Assembly (NCBI GenBank): GCA_050945515.1
Contig: JBMNTB010000020.1
Span: 1-30,512, forward strand
Length of the DNA stretch: 30,512 nucleotides
Origin: UBA1046 sp050945515
Lineage (GTDB): Bacteria; Bacillota; Clostridia; Saccharofermentanales; DTU023
Reading direction: 5' to 3'
In this document: one piece after another, positions 7,800 to 15,927 of the stretch
How the letters are laid out: each line of letters opens with the position of its first letter
Position numbering within the stretch: the stretch's first letter is position 1
Made by a program: the position numbers and the translations under genes
The notes under the pieces: model-generated
The model's database searches: none
Seen by the model: the letters and a program-made list of their open reading frames with translations, nothing else
What the model was told of the DNA's origin: nothing

Positions 7800-8633
7800 C
7801 TAGGGCAAGGCGGTGAGCACGCCCTTGATCAGAGTGGCCAGGTCTGCGGCGGCAATATTTCCGATCTGTTCTACCTGGGAGATAGGTGCGTCTACCGGCA
7901 GGATGCCGGAGGCCATATTGGTTAGGACCGAGATGCCTAAGACGGGCAGACCGCAATGAGCAGCCGCCAACACTTCAGGTACCGTTGACATGCCTACGGC
8001 ATCAGCGCCGAGAGTTCTTAAGGCACGGATTTCGGCGGGTGTTTCAAACTGAGGTCCTGTCATATAAGCATAGACTCCTTCGTGGAGGTTGGCTTTGATA
8101 GAGCCGGCGAATTCTTTGGCCAATAAGCGTAGCTCAGGTGCGTAGACGCGCGAGACATCGAAGAAACGAGGGCCGAACTCCTCAGGATTGGGTCCCCTGG
8201 TCGGCGCTGCACCCATAAAGTTCAGATGGTCGGAAATCAACATCAGATCTCCCGGCTGATAAGAGAGGTTGATTGCCCCGGCTGCATTGGTGATAATTAC
8301 CAATTGCACACCCAGCAATTTGAATAACTGGATCGGTGCGGTGAGCTGCGCAAAAGAATAACCCTCATAGTAGTGAAAACGTCCTGACATGCATACGACA
8401 TCCTGCCCTGCCAGACAGCCGTTAATAAGCAGTCCGGCATGGGCAGGAGCGGTTGATTGCAGGAAGCCCGGTATTTCCCGATAGGGAAACTTAACCGTAG
8501 CAGTGATCTCATCTGCCAGGCCACCTAATGCAGTTCCCAGTATAATACCGATCTTCGGTGGTTTTTTCAGACGGGGGCGAATATAGTCCGCCGCCGTCCG
8601 GCAGCATTCCAGCTGCTGTTGATAATTATTCAT
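7800..8633 (-). CDS. punA: Purine nucleoside phosphorylase (inosine/guanosine type)
   Basis: 277 residues, the usual length of the trimeric family. The enzyme splits inosine, guanosine and deoxy forms with phosphate to base plus (deoxy)ribose-1-phosphate in purine salvage, in the cytosol. Visible motifs are the phosphate loop GTALGGLAD, SGRFHYYEGY, ITNAAGAIN, the loop MLISDHLNFMG, YMTGPQFETPAEIRALRTLGADAVGMSTVPE with the substrate-binding Glu and Met, and the purine-site Asn in ISVLTNMASGI. The phosphate loop has GTAL where GSGL is more usual. It lies downstream of the nitroreductase on the same strand with 31 bases between them and may share its transcript. It converges with the broken TPR gene, 151 bases away. 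Confidence 0.93.
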   Translation of the reverse strand: MNNYQQQLECCRTAADYIRPRLKKPPKIGIILGTALGGLADEITATVKFPYREIPGFLQSTAPAHAGLLINGCLAGQDVVCMSGRFHYYEGYSFAQLTAPIQLFKLLGVQLVIITNAAGAINLSYQPGDLMLISDHLNFMGAAPTRGPNPEEFGPRFFDVSRVYAPELRLLAKEFAGSIKANLHEGVYAYMTGPQFETPAEIRALRTLGADAVGMSTVPEVLAAAHCGLPVLGISVLTNMASGILPVDAPISQVEQIGNIAAADLATLIKGVLTALP

Positions 8634-8664
8634 ATATGATCTCTACCAATTATTGGCAATATTC

Positions 8665-9222
8665 TTATTCGATATCCCGACAGTGCGAGTAATCAAAACT
8701 ATGGGGTTCTTTATCTTGGGCAATATGACCGATGGCAATGGAAATATGGCAGATGTCATCCGGTTCCAATCCCATCTCTGGGGCCAGATTACCAGGTATA
8801 TCCGTTCGCAATGCATCGGTGCAGATGCCAATGATGCAGGAACCAAGACCGAGAGAATGTGCAGCCAAGGCCAGATTTTGCACTGCGATGCCGGCATTCA
8901 AGTAGGCATATTTGCTGGCTTTGGAATAGATAAAGACTACCAAGGGGGCATCATAGAAAACGCTTTTGGCTCCGCGCTCTTTCATGCGGTTAATAAAGTC
9001 CTGCCTACTTTCTTCATGCATTAGAGCCAGAACTTTCTGATTGATTTTTTCCAACACATCCTTATTGGTAACAAAGATAAAGCGGTTTTCCTGCCGGTTC
9101 ATAGCGGTTGGCGCCGCCAGAGCGGCATTTTTGAGGGCAGCCAGCTGATCATAATCCAGCGATTGATCTGTAAAAGAACGGGTCGAGCTGCGATCCAGTA
9201 TTGTAGCTAGTGTTTCATTCAT
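8665..9222 (-). CDS. Nitroreductase-family flavoprotein
   Basis: 185 residues, a typical FMN-dependent nitroreductase length. The N terminus has the family's FMN-phosphate motif (ILDRSSTRSFTD, residues 8-19). Next come the helix with ALKNAALAAPTAMNRQ and the conserved central part NAGIAVQNLALAAHSLGLGSC that packs against the flavin. Such enzymes use NAD(P)H to reduce nitro groups, quinones or enones; the natural substrate cannot be told from sequence. The start is secured by AAAGGAG eight bases before the ATG. A TATAAT at 9276-9281 on this strand gives a leader of about 47 bases. It sits between a CoA-disulfide reductase and the phosphorylase gene, suggesting a role in redox balance. Confidence 0.88.
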   Translation of the reverse strand: MNETLATILDRSSTRSFTDQSLDYDQLAALKNAALAAPTAMNRQENRFIFVTNKDVLEKINQKVLALMHEESRQDFINRMKERGAKSVFYDAPLVVFIYSKASKYAYLNAGIAVQNLALAAHSLGLGSCIIGICTDALRTDIPGNLAPEMGLEPDDICHISIAIGHIAQDKEPHSFDYSHCRDIE

Positions 9223-9275
9223 TGTTAATTCTCCTTTGTAGTTACATCAAATTAAGTATCAGTGTCTTTAATCTC

Positions 9276-9310
9276 ATTATACTAAATACTCATCTAAACA
9301 GGTATTTAGT
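9276..9310 (-). promoter_or_regulatory. Nitroreductase promoter with overlapping inverted repeat
   Basis: On the minus strand TATAAT lies at 9281-9276. A perfect 9-bp inverted repeat, ACTAAATAC at 9281-9289 and GTATTTAGT at 9302-9310 with 12 bases between, touches this -10 box and also covers the stop codon of the upstream reductase gene. The -35 region is weak, which fits a regulated promoter. It could be an operator or a small transcript-end hairpin; no regulator is identified. Confidence 0.4.
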
Positions 9311-10990
9311 CACAATGGGTTCTCTGCCGGTTCTTTGATCTTCAAACCATTCGTACCATGAGATTCCGATCATTGAGCCGGACAGACCCCAGATATTATC
9401 CCAACCTTTGTTCTGCAATGCTCTGATAGCATTGTAGGCGCGGAGTGAAGAACGGCAGTATAAATAGACGGGTCGATCTTTTGGTACTTCGTCCATGCGG
9501 TCGCGTAGCTGAGAGAGAGGCAGATTGATCGCATTTTTGAGATGGCCGGCGGCAAATTCTCTCGGTCCTCTAACATCAATGATATAGGCATTTGATTCAA
9601 CCAGTTCCCTGGCAGCACTGACAGGTACGAATTTGTAGTCGCCTTGGAGAGAGTTTAGACCGATATAACCGGCGAAATTGACTGAATCGCGGGCGGTGGA
9701 AAAAGGAGGTGCATAACAGAGTTCGAGGTCTTTCAGATGTTCCAGTGTCGGATTGAACTTGAGCATAGCGGCGATCACGTCGCAGCGCTTGACAACATCT
9801 CCCTTACCGATGCATTGAGCACCCAGGATGCGGCCGCTTGGTACTTCATAGAGCACTTTAAGATGCTGATCCTGAGCATTTGGCATCAGGCTAACCGCAT
9901 CTTTCATAAACAGATATACAAAGTCATAGTCGATAGCCAGCTTTTGTCTTTGAATCGCGTTCTCGGTGAGACCGGTTGAGGCAGCATTATAGTCAAAGAC
10001 TTTGATACAGGAAGAGCCGATATAGCCGGTGTTATTTGTCACACGTCCGTAGATATGATCAGCTGCGGCGCGGGCCTGCTTGAGTGCCGGTCCTGCCAGC
10101 GCCAACGGTCCGGTGGATCCGGTTAGATGATAGGGCACCTCGATGACATCGCCAATCGCATAAATATCTGCATCTGATGTTAGATAATTGGCATCGACCT
10201 TGATCGCTTTGCGATCCGTCAGCTCAAGCCCGGCCTGTTCAGCCAGATCAGATAGTGGCCTAACGCCGGCAGCCAGTACTACGGCATCGGCGGGTAACTT
10301 GGTGCCGGATCGTAATACTACATGTCCATCGGCAAAGGCATCAGCAGCTTCATTGACATACAGCTTTACCCCGTGGTCAACCATTTCCTTATGCAGTATC
10401 TGGACCATGTCAAAGTCCAGAGTGGTTAGTATTTGGGGTGCAAATTCGACCAAAGAGACATTGAGTCCCCTCATTTTGAGATTTTCCGCAGCTTCTACGC
10501 CAATGAATCCACCACCGATTACCACGACATCTGTAGCCTGCTTTTCGATCAGATATTTGTTCAGTGAGTCTACATCCTCGACATTGCGGACTGTGAAATA
10601 AGGTATCTGATCCAGATCTTTGATGGGCGGAATTGAGACTTTGGCTCCTGGTGACAGGATCAGTTTGTCATAAGTTTCCCGATAAACCGTACCGGTTTCC
10701 AAATCCCTGACTTCAATCTCCTTATTGTTGCGGTTAATACCAATAACCTCATGCCGTACACGAGCATCAATATTATAAGAAATCTTTAGCGAAGGCGGAT
10801 CCATTAAGACCAGCATCTCGCTGCGCGGGATTAGACCGCTGAGGTGATAGGGCAGCGAACAATTAGAAAAAGAAACATTATAGCCTTTTTCAAAAACAAT
10901 GATTTCTGCGTCCTCATCCAGTCTGCGAACCCTAGCTGCAGCAGACATGCCGCCGGCTACACCGCCGACAATTAATATTCTTTTGCTCAT
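9290..10990 (-). CDS. CoA-disulfide reductase with C-terminal rhodanese domain
   Basis: 566 residues from the ATG at 10990. An upstream in-frame ATG at 11005 is less likely, because ATGGAGGAC there supplies the ribosome binding site. The FAD site is VGGVAGGMSAAAR (8-20), the active-site cysteine is C44 in SFSNCSLPYH as in CoA-disulfide and NADH/persulfide reductases, and the NAD(P)H site is VVIGGGFIGVEAAEN (156-170). A rhodanese domain fills about 460-566, with its catalytic C512 in YLYCRSSLRAYN. Such fusions reduce CoA disulfide, CoA persulfide or polysulfide using NAD(P)H, serving thiol balance and sulfane-sulfur handling in anaerobes. It is divergent from mazG. Which sulfur substrate is used cannot be decided. 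Confidence 0.9.
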   Translation of the reverse strand: MSKRILIVGGVAGGMSAAARVRRLDEDAEIIVFEKGYNVSFSNCSLPYHLSGLIPRSEMLVLMDPPSLKISYNIDARVRHEVIGINRNNKEIEVRDLETGTVYRETYDKLILSPGAKVSIPPIKDLDQIPYFTVRNVEDVDSLNKYLIEKQATDVVVIGGGFIGVEAAENLKMRGLNVSLVEFAPQILTTLDFDMVQILHKEMVDHGVKLYVNEAADAFADGHVVLRSGTKLPADAVVLAAGVRPLSDLAEQAGLELTDRKAIKVDANYLTSDADIYAIGDVIEVPYHLTGSTGPLALAGPALKQARAAADHIYGRVTNNTGYIGSSCIKVFDYNAASTGLTENAIQRQKLAIDYDFVYLFMKDAVSLMPNAQDQHLKVLYEVPSGRILGAQCIGKGDVVKRCDVIAAMLKFNPTLEHLKDLELCYAPPFSTARDSVNFAGYIGLNSLQGDYKFVPVSAARELVESNAYIIDVRGPREFAAGHLKNAINLPLSQLRDRMDEVPKDRPVYLYCRSSLRAYNAIRALQNKGWDNIWGLSGSMIGISWYEWFEDQRTGREPIVTKYLFR

Positions 10991-11054
10991 AATATTGTCC
11001 TCCATCTCTAAAAGGCATAGATAGCAAATAAAAGCTTGCCGGATTATTATTCGT

Positions 11055-11066
11055 TACTAATTAGTA
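11055..11066. promoter_or_regulatory. Perfect 12-bp palindrome in the reductase/mazG divergent gap
   Basis: TACTAATTAGTA reads the same on both strands and lies midway between the divergent starts of the CoA-disulfide reductase and mazG. The surrounding 90 bases are AT-rich and hold possible -10 boxes on both strands. An operator for one or both genes is possible; no protein is known to bind it. Confidence 0.3.
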
Positions 11067-11137
11067 TGTGTAATTACTATATATTTTTTTGAACCATGTG
11101 TTACTTTATTGTTTATACTATAAATACCAGAGGACTT

Positions 11138-12058
11138 ATGATGATGAAACAAAATGAGATAGATAGCAGTACAAAACCGGAAATCAAAGATAGTTATCAG
11201 ATCAATGATCTGCGGAATTTATTGGCTTTTTTGCGCTCACCGCAGGGTTGTCCCTGGGATCGGATCCAGACCCATGATAGCATTAAGCACAATTTAATCG
11301 AAGAAGCCTATGAAGTCGTTGATGCCATTCAGTCCGGAAATAGTGACAGCCTGAAAGACGAGCTGGGCGATCTCTTGATGCAGGTAGTGTTCCATGCCAG
11401 GATGGCTGAGGAGCGCGGTGAGTTTGATTTTGATGATGTTGTGACTGCAGTTTCGCAGAAGCTAATCTCCAGACATACCCATATTTTCGGTGATGATACT
11501 GCTGCGAATCCTGAGCAAGTCTTGCAGACTTGGGAAGAGAATAAAAAGATTGAAAAAGGTCTTCACAGTCAAACAGACGTATTATGCGATGTTCCCAGAA
11601 CTCTGCCAGCCTTGACTCGTGCTTTTAAGGTACAAAAGAAAGCGGCGCAGGTAGGTTTTGACTGGCCGGACAGTAGTGGTTCCAAAGCTAAAATCTTTGA
11701 GGAGTTAGATGAAATCCAAGAACAGATTGATCTTGCTCAGGTACGACTGAGAGCGGAAAATATCGACGAAAATACCGTGCAGCAAAGAGACATTGAGCGT
11801 GAAGCCGGCGATCTATTGTTTGCGGTAGTGAATTATCTACGCTCTCTTAAAGTTGAACCGGAGTTGGCACTTAACCTTAGTACAGACAATTTTATTCGTA
11901 GATTTGCCCAAATGGAAGCGCTGGCTGCAGCTAGCGATACTGAGCTGGACGATCTGTCCCTGACTGAGCTGGACGCTCTCTGGAATCAGGCTAAAAAGAT
12001 ACTGAGACAGACGGACGGAACAGAGAGAAAAGCAAATAACAAAGAGGAAAACAAATGA
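11138..12058 (+). CDS. mazG: Nucleoside triphosphate pyrophosphohydrolase MazG
   Basis: About 306 residues with two MazG domains in tandem. The first has the metal-binding EEAYEVVDAI and DELGDLLMQVVFHA motifs followed by SRHTHIFGD. The second is QVGFDWPD, IFEELDEIQEQI and EREAGDLLFAVVNYLR. MazG turns (d)NTPs into NMPs plus pyrophosphate and cleans up abnormal or excess nucleotides. AGAGGA precedes three successive ATGs (11138, 11141, 11144), which places the start there rather than at the in-frame ATG at 11096. The stop overlaps the next start in an ATGA, so it is translationally coupled with rqcP, the order seen in Bacillus (yabN-yabO). Confidence 0.93.
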   Translation: MMMKQNEIDSSTKPEIKDSYQINDLRNLLAFLRSPQGCPWDRIQTHDSIKHNLIEEAYEVVDAIQSGNSDSLKDELGDLLMQVVFHARMAEERGEFDFDDVVTAVSQKLISRHTHIFGDDTAANPEQVLQTWEENKKIEKGLHSQTDVLCDVPRTLPALTRAFKVQKKAAQVGFDWPDSSGSKAKIFEELDEIQEQIDLAQVRLRAENIDENTVQQRDIEREAGDLLFAVVNYLRSLKVEPELALNLSTDNFIRRFAQMEALAAASDTELDDLSLTELDALWNQAKKILRQTDGTERKANNKEENK

Positions 12059-12297
12059 GAGTAGATAAATATCTGAAAGTGGCGCGGATAGTAAAAAGAC
12101 GAACGGTTGCCAATGAGATGGCTGCTGCAGGCAGAGTTAGTGTCAACGGCAGGAAAGCTAAGCCTAGTACGGAAATTGCTATCGGCGATATTATTGAGAT
12201 CGGCTTCGGTGAAAGACAAACCAGAATAAAAGTAAAAGATATACGGCCTGCGGTCAGAAAAGAAGAAGCGGAACAACTTTATGAGCTCCTTAACTGA
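12055..12297 (+). CDS. rqcP: S4-domain RNA-binding protein RqcP (YabO/Hsp15 family)
   Basis: 80 residues forming a single S4 domain: MRVDKYLKVARIVKRRTVANEMAAAG, then GRVSVNGRKAKPSTEIAIGDIIEI. In Firmicutes this family helps RqcH add alanine tails to stalled nascent chains on the 50S subunit (ribosome quality control). The length and the place directly after mazG match YabO of Bacillus subtilis. The start overlaps the mazG stop. About 180 bases separate it from divIC, which has its own promoter, whereas yabP and yabQ are missing from that gap. Confidence 0.9.
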   Translation: MRVDKYLKVARIVKRRTVANEMAAAGRVSVNGRKAKPSTEIAIGDIIEIGFGERQTRIKVKDIRPAVRKEEAEQLYELLN

Positions 12298-12414
12298 AGA
12301 GGAAGGCCATATCTACTGCCTCAGAGCGATTATTACAATTTAGTTACTTAGGCACAAAAGCCCGTTTTTTCAAGCTTTTTTGGCGTTTTTATTCAGACAA
12401 TTTTAAAATTAGAC

Positions 12415-12444
12415 TGGACAAACCGAACAAACTCCGTTTACAAT
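12415..12444 (+). promoter_or_regulatory. Promoter upstream of divIC
   Basis: TGGACA at 12415-12420 and TACAAT at 12439-12444 are 18 bases apart, about 50 bases before the divIC start. Just upstream, 12354-12380 has a weak AAAAGC/GCTTTT hairpin followed by a T-run, which may end the mazG-rqcP transcript. Confidence 0.45.
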
Positions 12445-12492
12445 AAAGCCCACGACAGCGAGAGTAATGATGTAATGTCAGCAGGAGGTCTT

Positions 12493-12813
12493 GTGTCAGT
12501 GGCTAACATGCGTTCAACTGACAATCTAAAAGCCAAAATGTCAAGAGCCGCCTTGATGAGGATGGTTTTTGCGGGGGCATTGATCATTATTCTGGCGGTT
12601 TGTTTTACGATTTTTGTTTCACAGGAACGGGAAAATAGCAGACTGCAGCGCAAGCATGAGGAACTGCAGGCTATTAAAGCCGAACTGGAGGCTCAGAAGT
12701 ATGAGCTGGAACAGCTCCTCAGCATTGCAGGCACACCGGAATATATTGAGCGCATTGCCCGGGATAATCTGGGTATGGTAGCTCCGGAAGATATTATTAT
12801 CCAGGACAAATAA
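12493..12813 (+). CDS. divIC: Septum formation initiator DivIC/FtsB-like
   Basis: About 106 residues. One membrane helix (MVFAGALIIILAVCFTIFV) is followed by a coiled coil rich in Glu, Leu and Lys (ENSRLQRKHEELQAIKAELE) and the family's C-terminal signature EYIERIARDNLGMVAPED. DivIC is a bitopic division protein that works with FtsL and DivIB at the septum. Start choice is uncertain: AGGAGG at 12483-12488 favours GTG at 12493 or 12499 over the in-frame ATG at 12475, which has no ribosome binding site. The position shortly after rqcP is the Bacillus order. It converges with recR, whose stop lies 72 bases downstream. Confidence 0.87.
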   Translation: MSVANMRSTDNLKAKMSRAALMRMVFAGALIIILAVCFTIFVSQERENSRLQRKHEELQAIKAELEAQKYELEQLLSIAGTPEYIERIARDNLGMVAPEDIIIQDK

Positions 12814-12884
12814 CAAAATATCCGGTCTGATGGTCGACATTAGAGCGGTATTGCCGGGATAACGCCTTCGATAACAGACAGGCG

Positions 12885-13490
12885 TCAGATATCTTGTCTG
12901 CCGATAAAAGCTCTCATTAGAGTAACTTCATCGGCGTATTCCAGGTCGCTGCCCATCGGTATGCCATGAGCCAGGCGGGTGGTTTTGATGCCGGTATCCT
13001 TCAGAAGTCTGGCAATATAGAGGGCTGTGGCCTCGCCTTCTACAGTTGGATTAGTTGCCAGGATCACCTCTGTAATCTGATCTGATTCCTGTAGTCTGAT
13101 TAGTAGCTCTTTGAGCTTGATTTGTTCCGGGCCGATATCCTGCATGGGCGAGATGACGCCGTGCAACACATGATACAGACCGTTATATTCCTGGATCCTT
13201 TCCAGTGAGGCGATGTCTCGAGGACTTTCGACTACGCAGATTCTGGTGCGGTCACGCTGCGGTGAGGCGCAGATCTCGCAAGGATCAGTCTCTGTTAGGT
13301 CACAGCAAATGGGACAGAGATGGATCTGATCTCTGGCATTACTGATGGCAGCGGCCAGTTCGCGGGCGAAATCGTCGTCCTGACCCAGTATATAGTAGGC
13401 TAGACGCTGAGAACCTTTGCGGCCGATGCCCGGGAGCTTGCCCAGGGCTGAAATCAGCCGACTGATTGCCGGCGGAAAGTGTCTGGACAT
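12885..13490 (-). CDS. recR: Recombination mediator RecR
   Basis: 201 residues, full family length. It has a helix-hairpin-helix segment (ISRLISALGKLPGIGRKGSQRLAYY), a four-cysteine zinc finger (CPIC at 59-62 and CEIC at 71-74), a Toprim domain from about 80 (ICVVESPRD, then VILATNPTVEGEATALYI) and the C-terminal LAHGIPMGSDLEYADEVTL. With RecF and RecO it loads RecA at gapped DNA. It is the last gene of the dnaX-ybaB-recR cluster, three bases after ybaB; this order is strongly conserved in bacteria. Confidence 0.97.
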   Translation of the reverse strand: MSRHFPPAISRLISALGKLPGIGRKGSQRLAYYILGQDDDFARELAAAISNARDQIHLCPICCDLTETDPCEICASPQRDRTRICVVESPRDIASLERIQEYNGLYHVLHGVISPMQDIGPEQIKLKELLIRLQESDQITEVILATNPTVEGEATALYIARLLKDTGIKTTRLAHGIPMGSDLEYADEVTLMRAFIGRQDI

Positions 13491-13493
13491 ATT

Positions 13494-13853
13494 CTAGAAA
13501 CCGGGGAAGCCAAGACCTGCGCCGCCGGTGACCTGGGACATTCTGGCTTCAATCTTGCTATCCAGATCTCTCATGGCCTCGTTTACGGCTGCAGTGACCA
13601 GGTCTTGCAGCATTTCCGGATCTTCCGGATCAATGACTTCCGGGGCCAGTTCGAGTGAGATGATCTGATGATCGGCTCCCACAGTTACTGTGACGAAGCC
13701 GCCGCCTACGGTAGCTTCTCCTGTCATCTCCGCAGTTTCCTGTTGGGCCTTTTCCAGCTCACGCTGCATTTTTTGTGCTTGTTGCATCAGTTGGTTCATA
13801 TTGCCGCCGGCACCAAAGCCGCCTTTACCTCGCGGCATTCCTCTTCTTGACAT
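13494..13853 (-). CDS. ybaB: YbaB/EbfC nucleoid-associated protein
   Basis: 119 residues. After a glycine-rich N terminus (MSRRGMPRGKGGFGAGGNMN) comes the amphipathic helix QLMQQAQKMQRELEKAQQE and the conserved strand-rich core GEATVGGGFVTVTVGADHQIISLELAPEVIDPEDPEMLQDLV. The family forms dimers that bind DNA and bridge the nucleoid. The start is one base after the dnaX stop, with GGAGG inside the end of dnaX as its ribosome binding site, so translation is coupled. The glycine/arginine-rich start is longer than in Escherichia coli. Confidence 0.93.
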   Translation of the reverse strand: MSRRGMPRGKGGFGAGGNMNQLMQQAQKMQRELEKAQQETAEMTGEATVGGGFVTVTVGADHQIISLELAPEVIDPEDPEMLQDLVTAAVNEAMRDLDSKIEARMSQVTGGAGLGFPGF

Positions 13854-13854
13854 T

Positions 13855-15717
13855 TTATTCCTCCACTTCTAAGGGTACATCCGTTTCTTGACATGCTTTC
13901 CTGATGCGGCTCAGCCACTCAGGTTCTGCGGTTGCCCCGCTTTTTGCTGTATCATCGTTGCTAATTCTGGTAATGATCGTGACAGGTTGTTTCATCTCTT
14001 CCGAAACCAGTCTGCCGAGAATACGGACTGCATCCGGCATGCTGCAGCGTTCGTACTGAGATTGCATACTACTGTCAAAGTTCAGGTACCAATTTGTTCC
14101 ATCATAACTGACATGTGAAGATCGTGCCATAATCAGGATGTCTATATGACCCAGTTCTATCAGCTGATCCAGGATATGTTGCCAGCTGTTGATGAGCTGA
14201 TCGTGTTCCATTACACCTTCTCTTACTATAGGATCTTCTGCCGGATCTTCGTCTAGAAGATCTTCTGCAGGATCTTCGTCGACAGAATCGTCTACGGGAT
14301 CGTATGCATGATCTTCGCCAGCGGTTGCCGGGACTGTCTGCTCTCTATCCGGTTCCTCTCTTGGACTAGATATCGGTTCTTCGCTGGGTGTCGTCGCAAG
14401 CTCTGCACTGTCTTTTGCCACCGGCATTGCCGGATCTTCGTCGACAGTTCCCGGAGTTTCACCTTTCGCAGATGCTGTCTCGGGAGCAATGACGGAGAGT
14501 GTTTCTTCAGGCTCAGGTTCAGGTACGGCCTGTACCGGCTCGATCTCGGAGATATCCGGTTCAGAGGCACCGGACGTTATTGGTACGTCTTCGTCAACAG
14601 TTAAAGGATCTTCTACGCAAGTTGTCTGAGGAATCTCACCCATCAGGCGCATCAGGCCGATTTCGAGACTCATACGCAGATCAGGGCTCCAACGCAGTTC
14701 ACCGAGCAGCGCAGATAAACCCTGAATCAAGGTGATCAGTGGCTGGCGGTCGATCAGTCCGGCCAGGCGGCGCAAGTCGCGCAGGGTACGGCCGGTAACC
14801 TGGATCATTTCTTCCGGTCGAGGGGTGATCTGACAGATCAGAACATTGCGCAGGTAGCGGGCGATATCAATAACCGACTGGACCAAGTCGCGCCCGGACA
14901 TCGTGAGCTGAGAGATCAGGCGCAGGAGACGATCAACGCGCTTGAGGAGCAGGGCTTCCGCCAGCTCCGCCATGAACTCGTCATCCATCAGACCGATCAG
15001 ATCCAGCAGGGCATCGCGCGTAATCTGCCCCTCAATACCTGTGCTTGCCTGATCCAGCAGAGAAATGGCATCGCGCAGAGTGCCTTCAGCCAGATGAGCC
15101 ATTGTTCTCAGTGCATCATCAGTCACATCGATCTGATAATTGTCGGCGATTAAGCGCAGACGCTCTGTTACCTCATCTAGCGGTATACGGCGGAAATCAT
15201 AGCGTTGACAGCGGGAGATAATGGTAGCCGGGATCCGGTGCGGCTCGGTTGTAGCAAGGATAAAGATGGCATGTGCTGGCGGCTCTTCCAGAGTTTTAAG
15301 CAGAGCGTTGAAAGCACCGCCGGACAGCATATGAGCCTCGTCGATAATATATACTTTGTAGCGAGCTGTGACCGGAGCGAAGAGAACTTCATCAGCCATG
15401 CGCCGGATATTGTCGACACTATTGTGTGACGCGGCATCCATCTCTACGACGTCGAGCAGGGAGCCATCATTAATTGCGTTGCAGATGGCGCATTGGTTGC
15501 AGGGGTTGCCGTTCCGGATATCTAAGCAGTTAACCGCTTTAGCATAGATGCGGGCAAGGGAAGTCTTGCCTGTGCCTCTAGTGCCGGTGAAGAGATAAGC
15601 ATGTCCGATCTCACCTTTGACTACGCTTTGCCGCAAGGGAAATACCACCTGTTCCTGGGCTACGACTTCATCAAAGTTTTGGGGTCTCCATTCTCGATAA
15701 TATGCAATTCTGGCCAT
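13855..15717 (-). CDS. dnaX: DNA polymerase III subunits gamma/tau
   Basis: 620 residues. The AAA+ clamp-loader core has Walker A GTRGTGKT (45-52), zinc-binding cysteines C64, C73, C76 and C79 (CNQCAIC), Walker B DEAH (126-129) and the sensor region ISRCQRYDFRRI. Domain III follows to about 370. Then comes a long acidic Pro/Glu/Asp-rich linker (about 375-515) with repeated DEDPAED units, and a C-terminal tau-like domain. DnaX loads the beta clamp and ties the polymerase cores to the helicase. The start has GAAGGGAGA upstream. The SRP RNA gene lies 35 bases upstream, as in Bacillus. No A-rich slippery site for programmed frameshifting was evident. Confidence 0.95.
   Translation of the reverse strand: MARIAYYREWRPQNFDEVVAQEQVVFPLRQSVVKGEIGHAYLFTGTRGTGKTSLARIYAKAVNCLDIRNGNPCNQCAICNAINDGSLLDVVEMDAASHNSVDNIRRMADEVLFAPVTARYKVYIIDEAHMLSGGAFNALLKTLEEPPAHAIFILATTEPHRIPATIISRCQRYDFRRIPLDEVTERLRLIADNYQIDVTDDALRTMAHLAEGTLRDAISLLDQASTGIEGQITRDALLDLIGLMDDEFMAELAEALLLKRVDRLLRLISQLTMSGRDLVQSVIDIARYLRNVLICQITPRPEEMIQVTGRTLRDLRRLAGLIDRQPLITLIQGLSALLGELRWSPDLRMSLEIGLMRLMGEIPQTTCVEDPLTVDEDVPITSGASEPDISEIEPVQAVPEPEPEETLSVIAPETASAKGETPGTVDEDPAMPVAKDSAELATTPSEEPISSPREEPDREQTVPATAGEDHAYDPVDDSVDEDPAEDLLDEDPAEDPIVREGVMEHDQLINSWQHILDQLIELGHIDILIMARSSHVSYDGTNWYLNFDSSMQSQYERCSMPDAVRILGRLVSEEMKQPVTIITRISNDDTAKSGATAEPEWLSRIRKACQETDVPLEVEE
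14220..14310 (-). repeat. Degenerate repeats coding the acidic DnaX linker
   Basis: The plus strand shows repeated GGATCTTC(G/T)TC-type units at 14226-14300. A 16-base unit beginning GGATCTTCGTCGACAG occurs near 14272 and again near 14433. They encode DEDPAED-like units. Such repeats expand and contract by slippage, so linker length may vary between strains. Confidence 0.45.
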
Positions 15718-15751
15718 TATGAGTCTCCCTTCTGGAACAAACGCCGTATCC

Positions 15752-15873
15752 GGGCTGCAGTTGAGGCTGGCACCCCCGCGGCACCTACGGTTTACCGCTT
15801 ACCGCTGCTTCCTTCCAGACCTGACGGGGTTCACGGGCCGCATCGCACGGGACCCGCGATCAACTGCAGGCCA
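15752..15873 (-). ncRNA. ffs: Small signal recognition particle RNA (4.5S type)
   Basis: On the minus strand the ends pair perfectly over CTGCAGTTGA and TCAACTGCAG, giving a rod of about 120 bases. The tip carries the SRP domain IV core GTCAGGTCTGGAAGGAAGCAGC, i.e. the GGAA tetraloop with the symmetric and asymmetric internal loops bound by Ffh. With Ffh and FtsY it targets membrane and secreted proteins co-translationally. The length fits the short bacterial form without the Alu domain found in Bacillus. An extended -10 box lies just upstream, and dnaX follows on the same strand. End positions are good to a few bases. Confidence 0.9.
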
Positions 15874-15892
15874 GTTACGGCGTTAGACCATA

Positions 15893-15901
15893 ATTGTAGC
15901 A
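15893..15901 (-). promoter_or_regulatory. Extended -10 promoter of the SRP RNA
   Basis: Minus-strand TGCTACAAT at 15901-15893 is an extended -10 box (TG, one base, then TACAAT), placed about 20 bases before the first paired base of the SRP RNA. The -35 region is weak. It probably also drives dnaX-ybaB-recR. Confidence 0.5.
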
Positions 15902-15927
15902 TATTTGAGGTCCGGCTGACGAGGAAA

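Noticed and set aside
12854..12890. Bidirectional terminator between divIC and recR
   Set aside because: ACGCCT/AGGCGT can pair but the stem is short, overlaps the recR stop and has no T-run.
14220..14310. CRISPR-like array
   Set aside because: The repeats are short, degenerate, in frame within the DnaX linker and lack spacers.
13855..15717. Programmed frameshift in dnaX yielding a separate gamma subunit
   Set aside because: No A-rich heptamer with a downstream hairpin was found at a sensible position.
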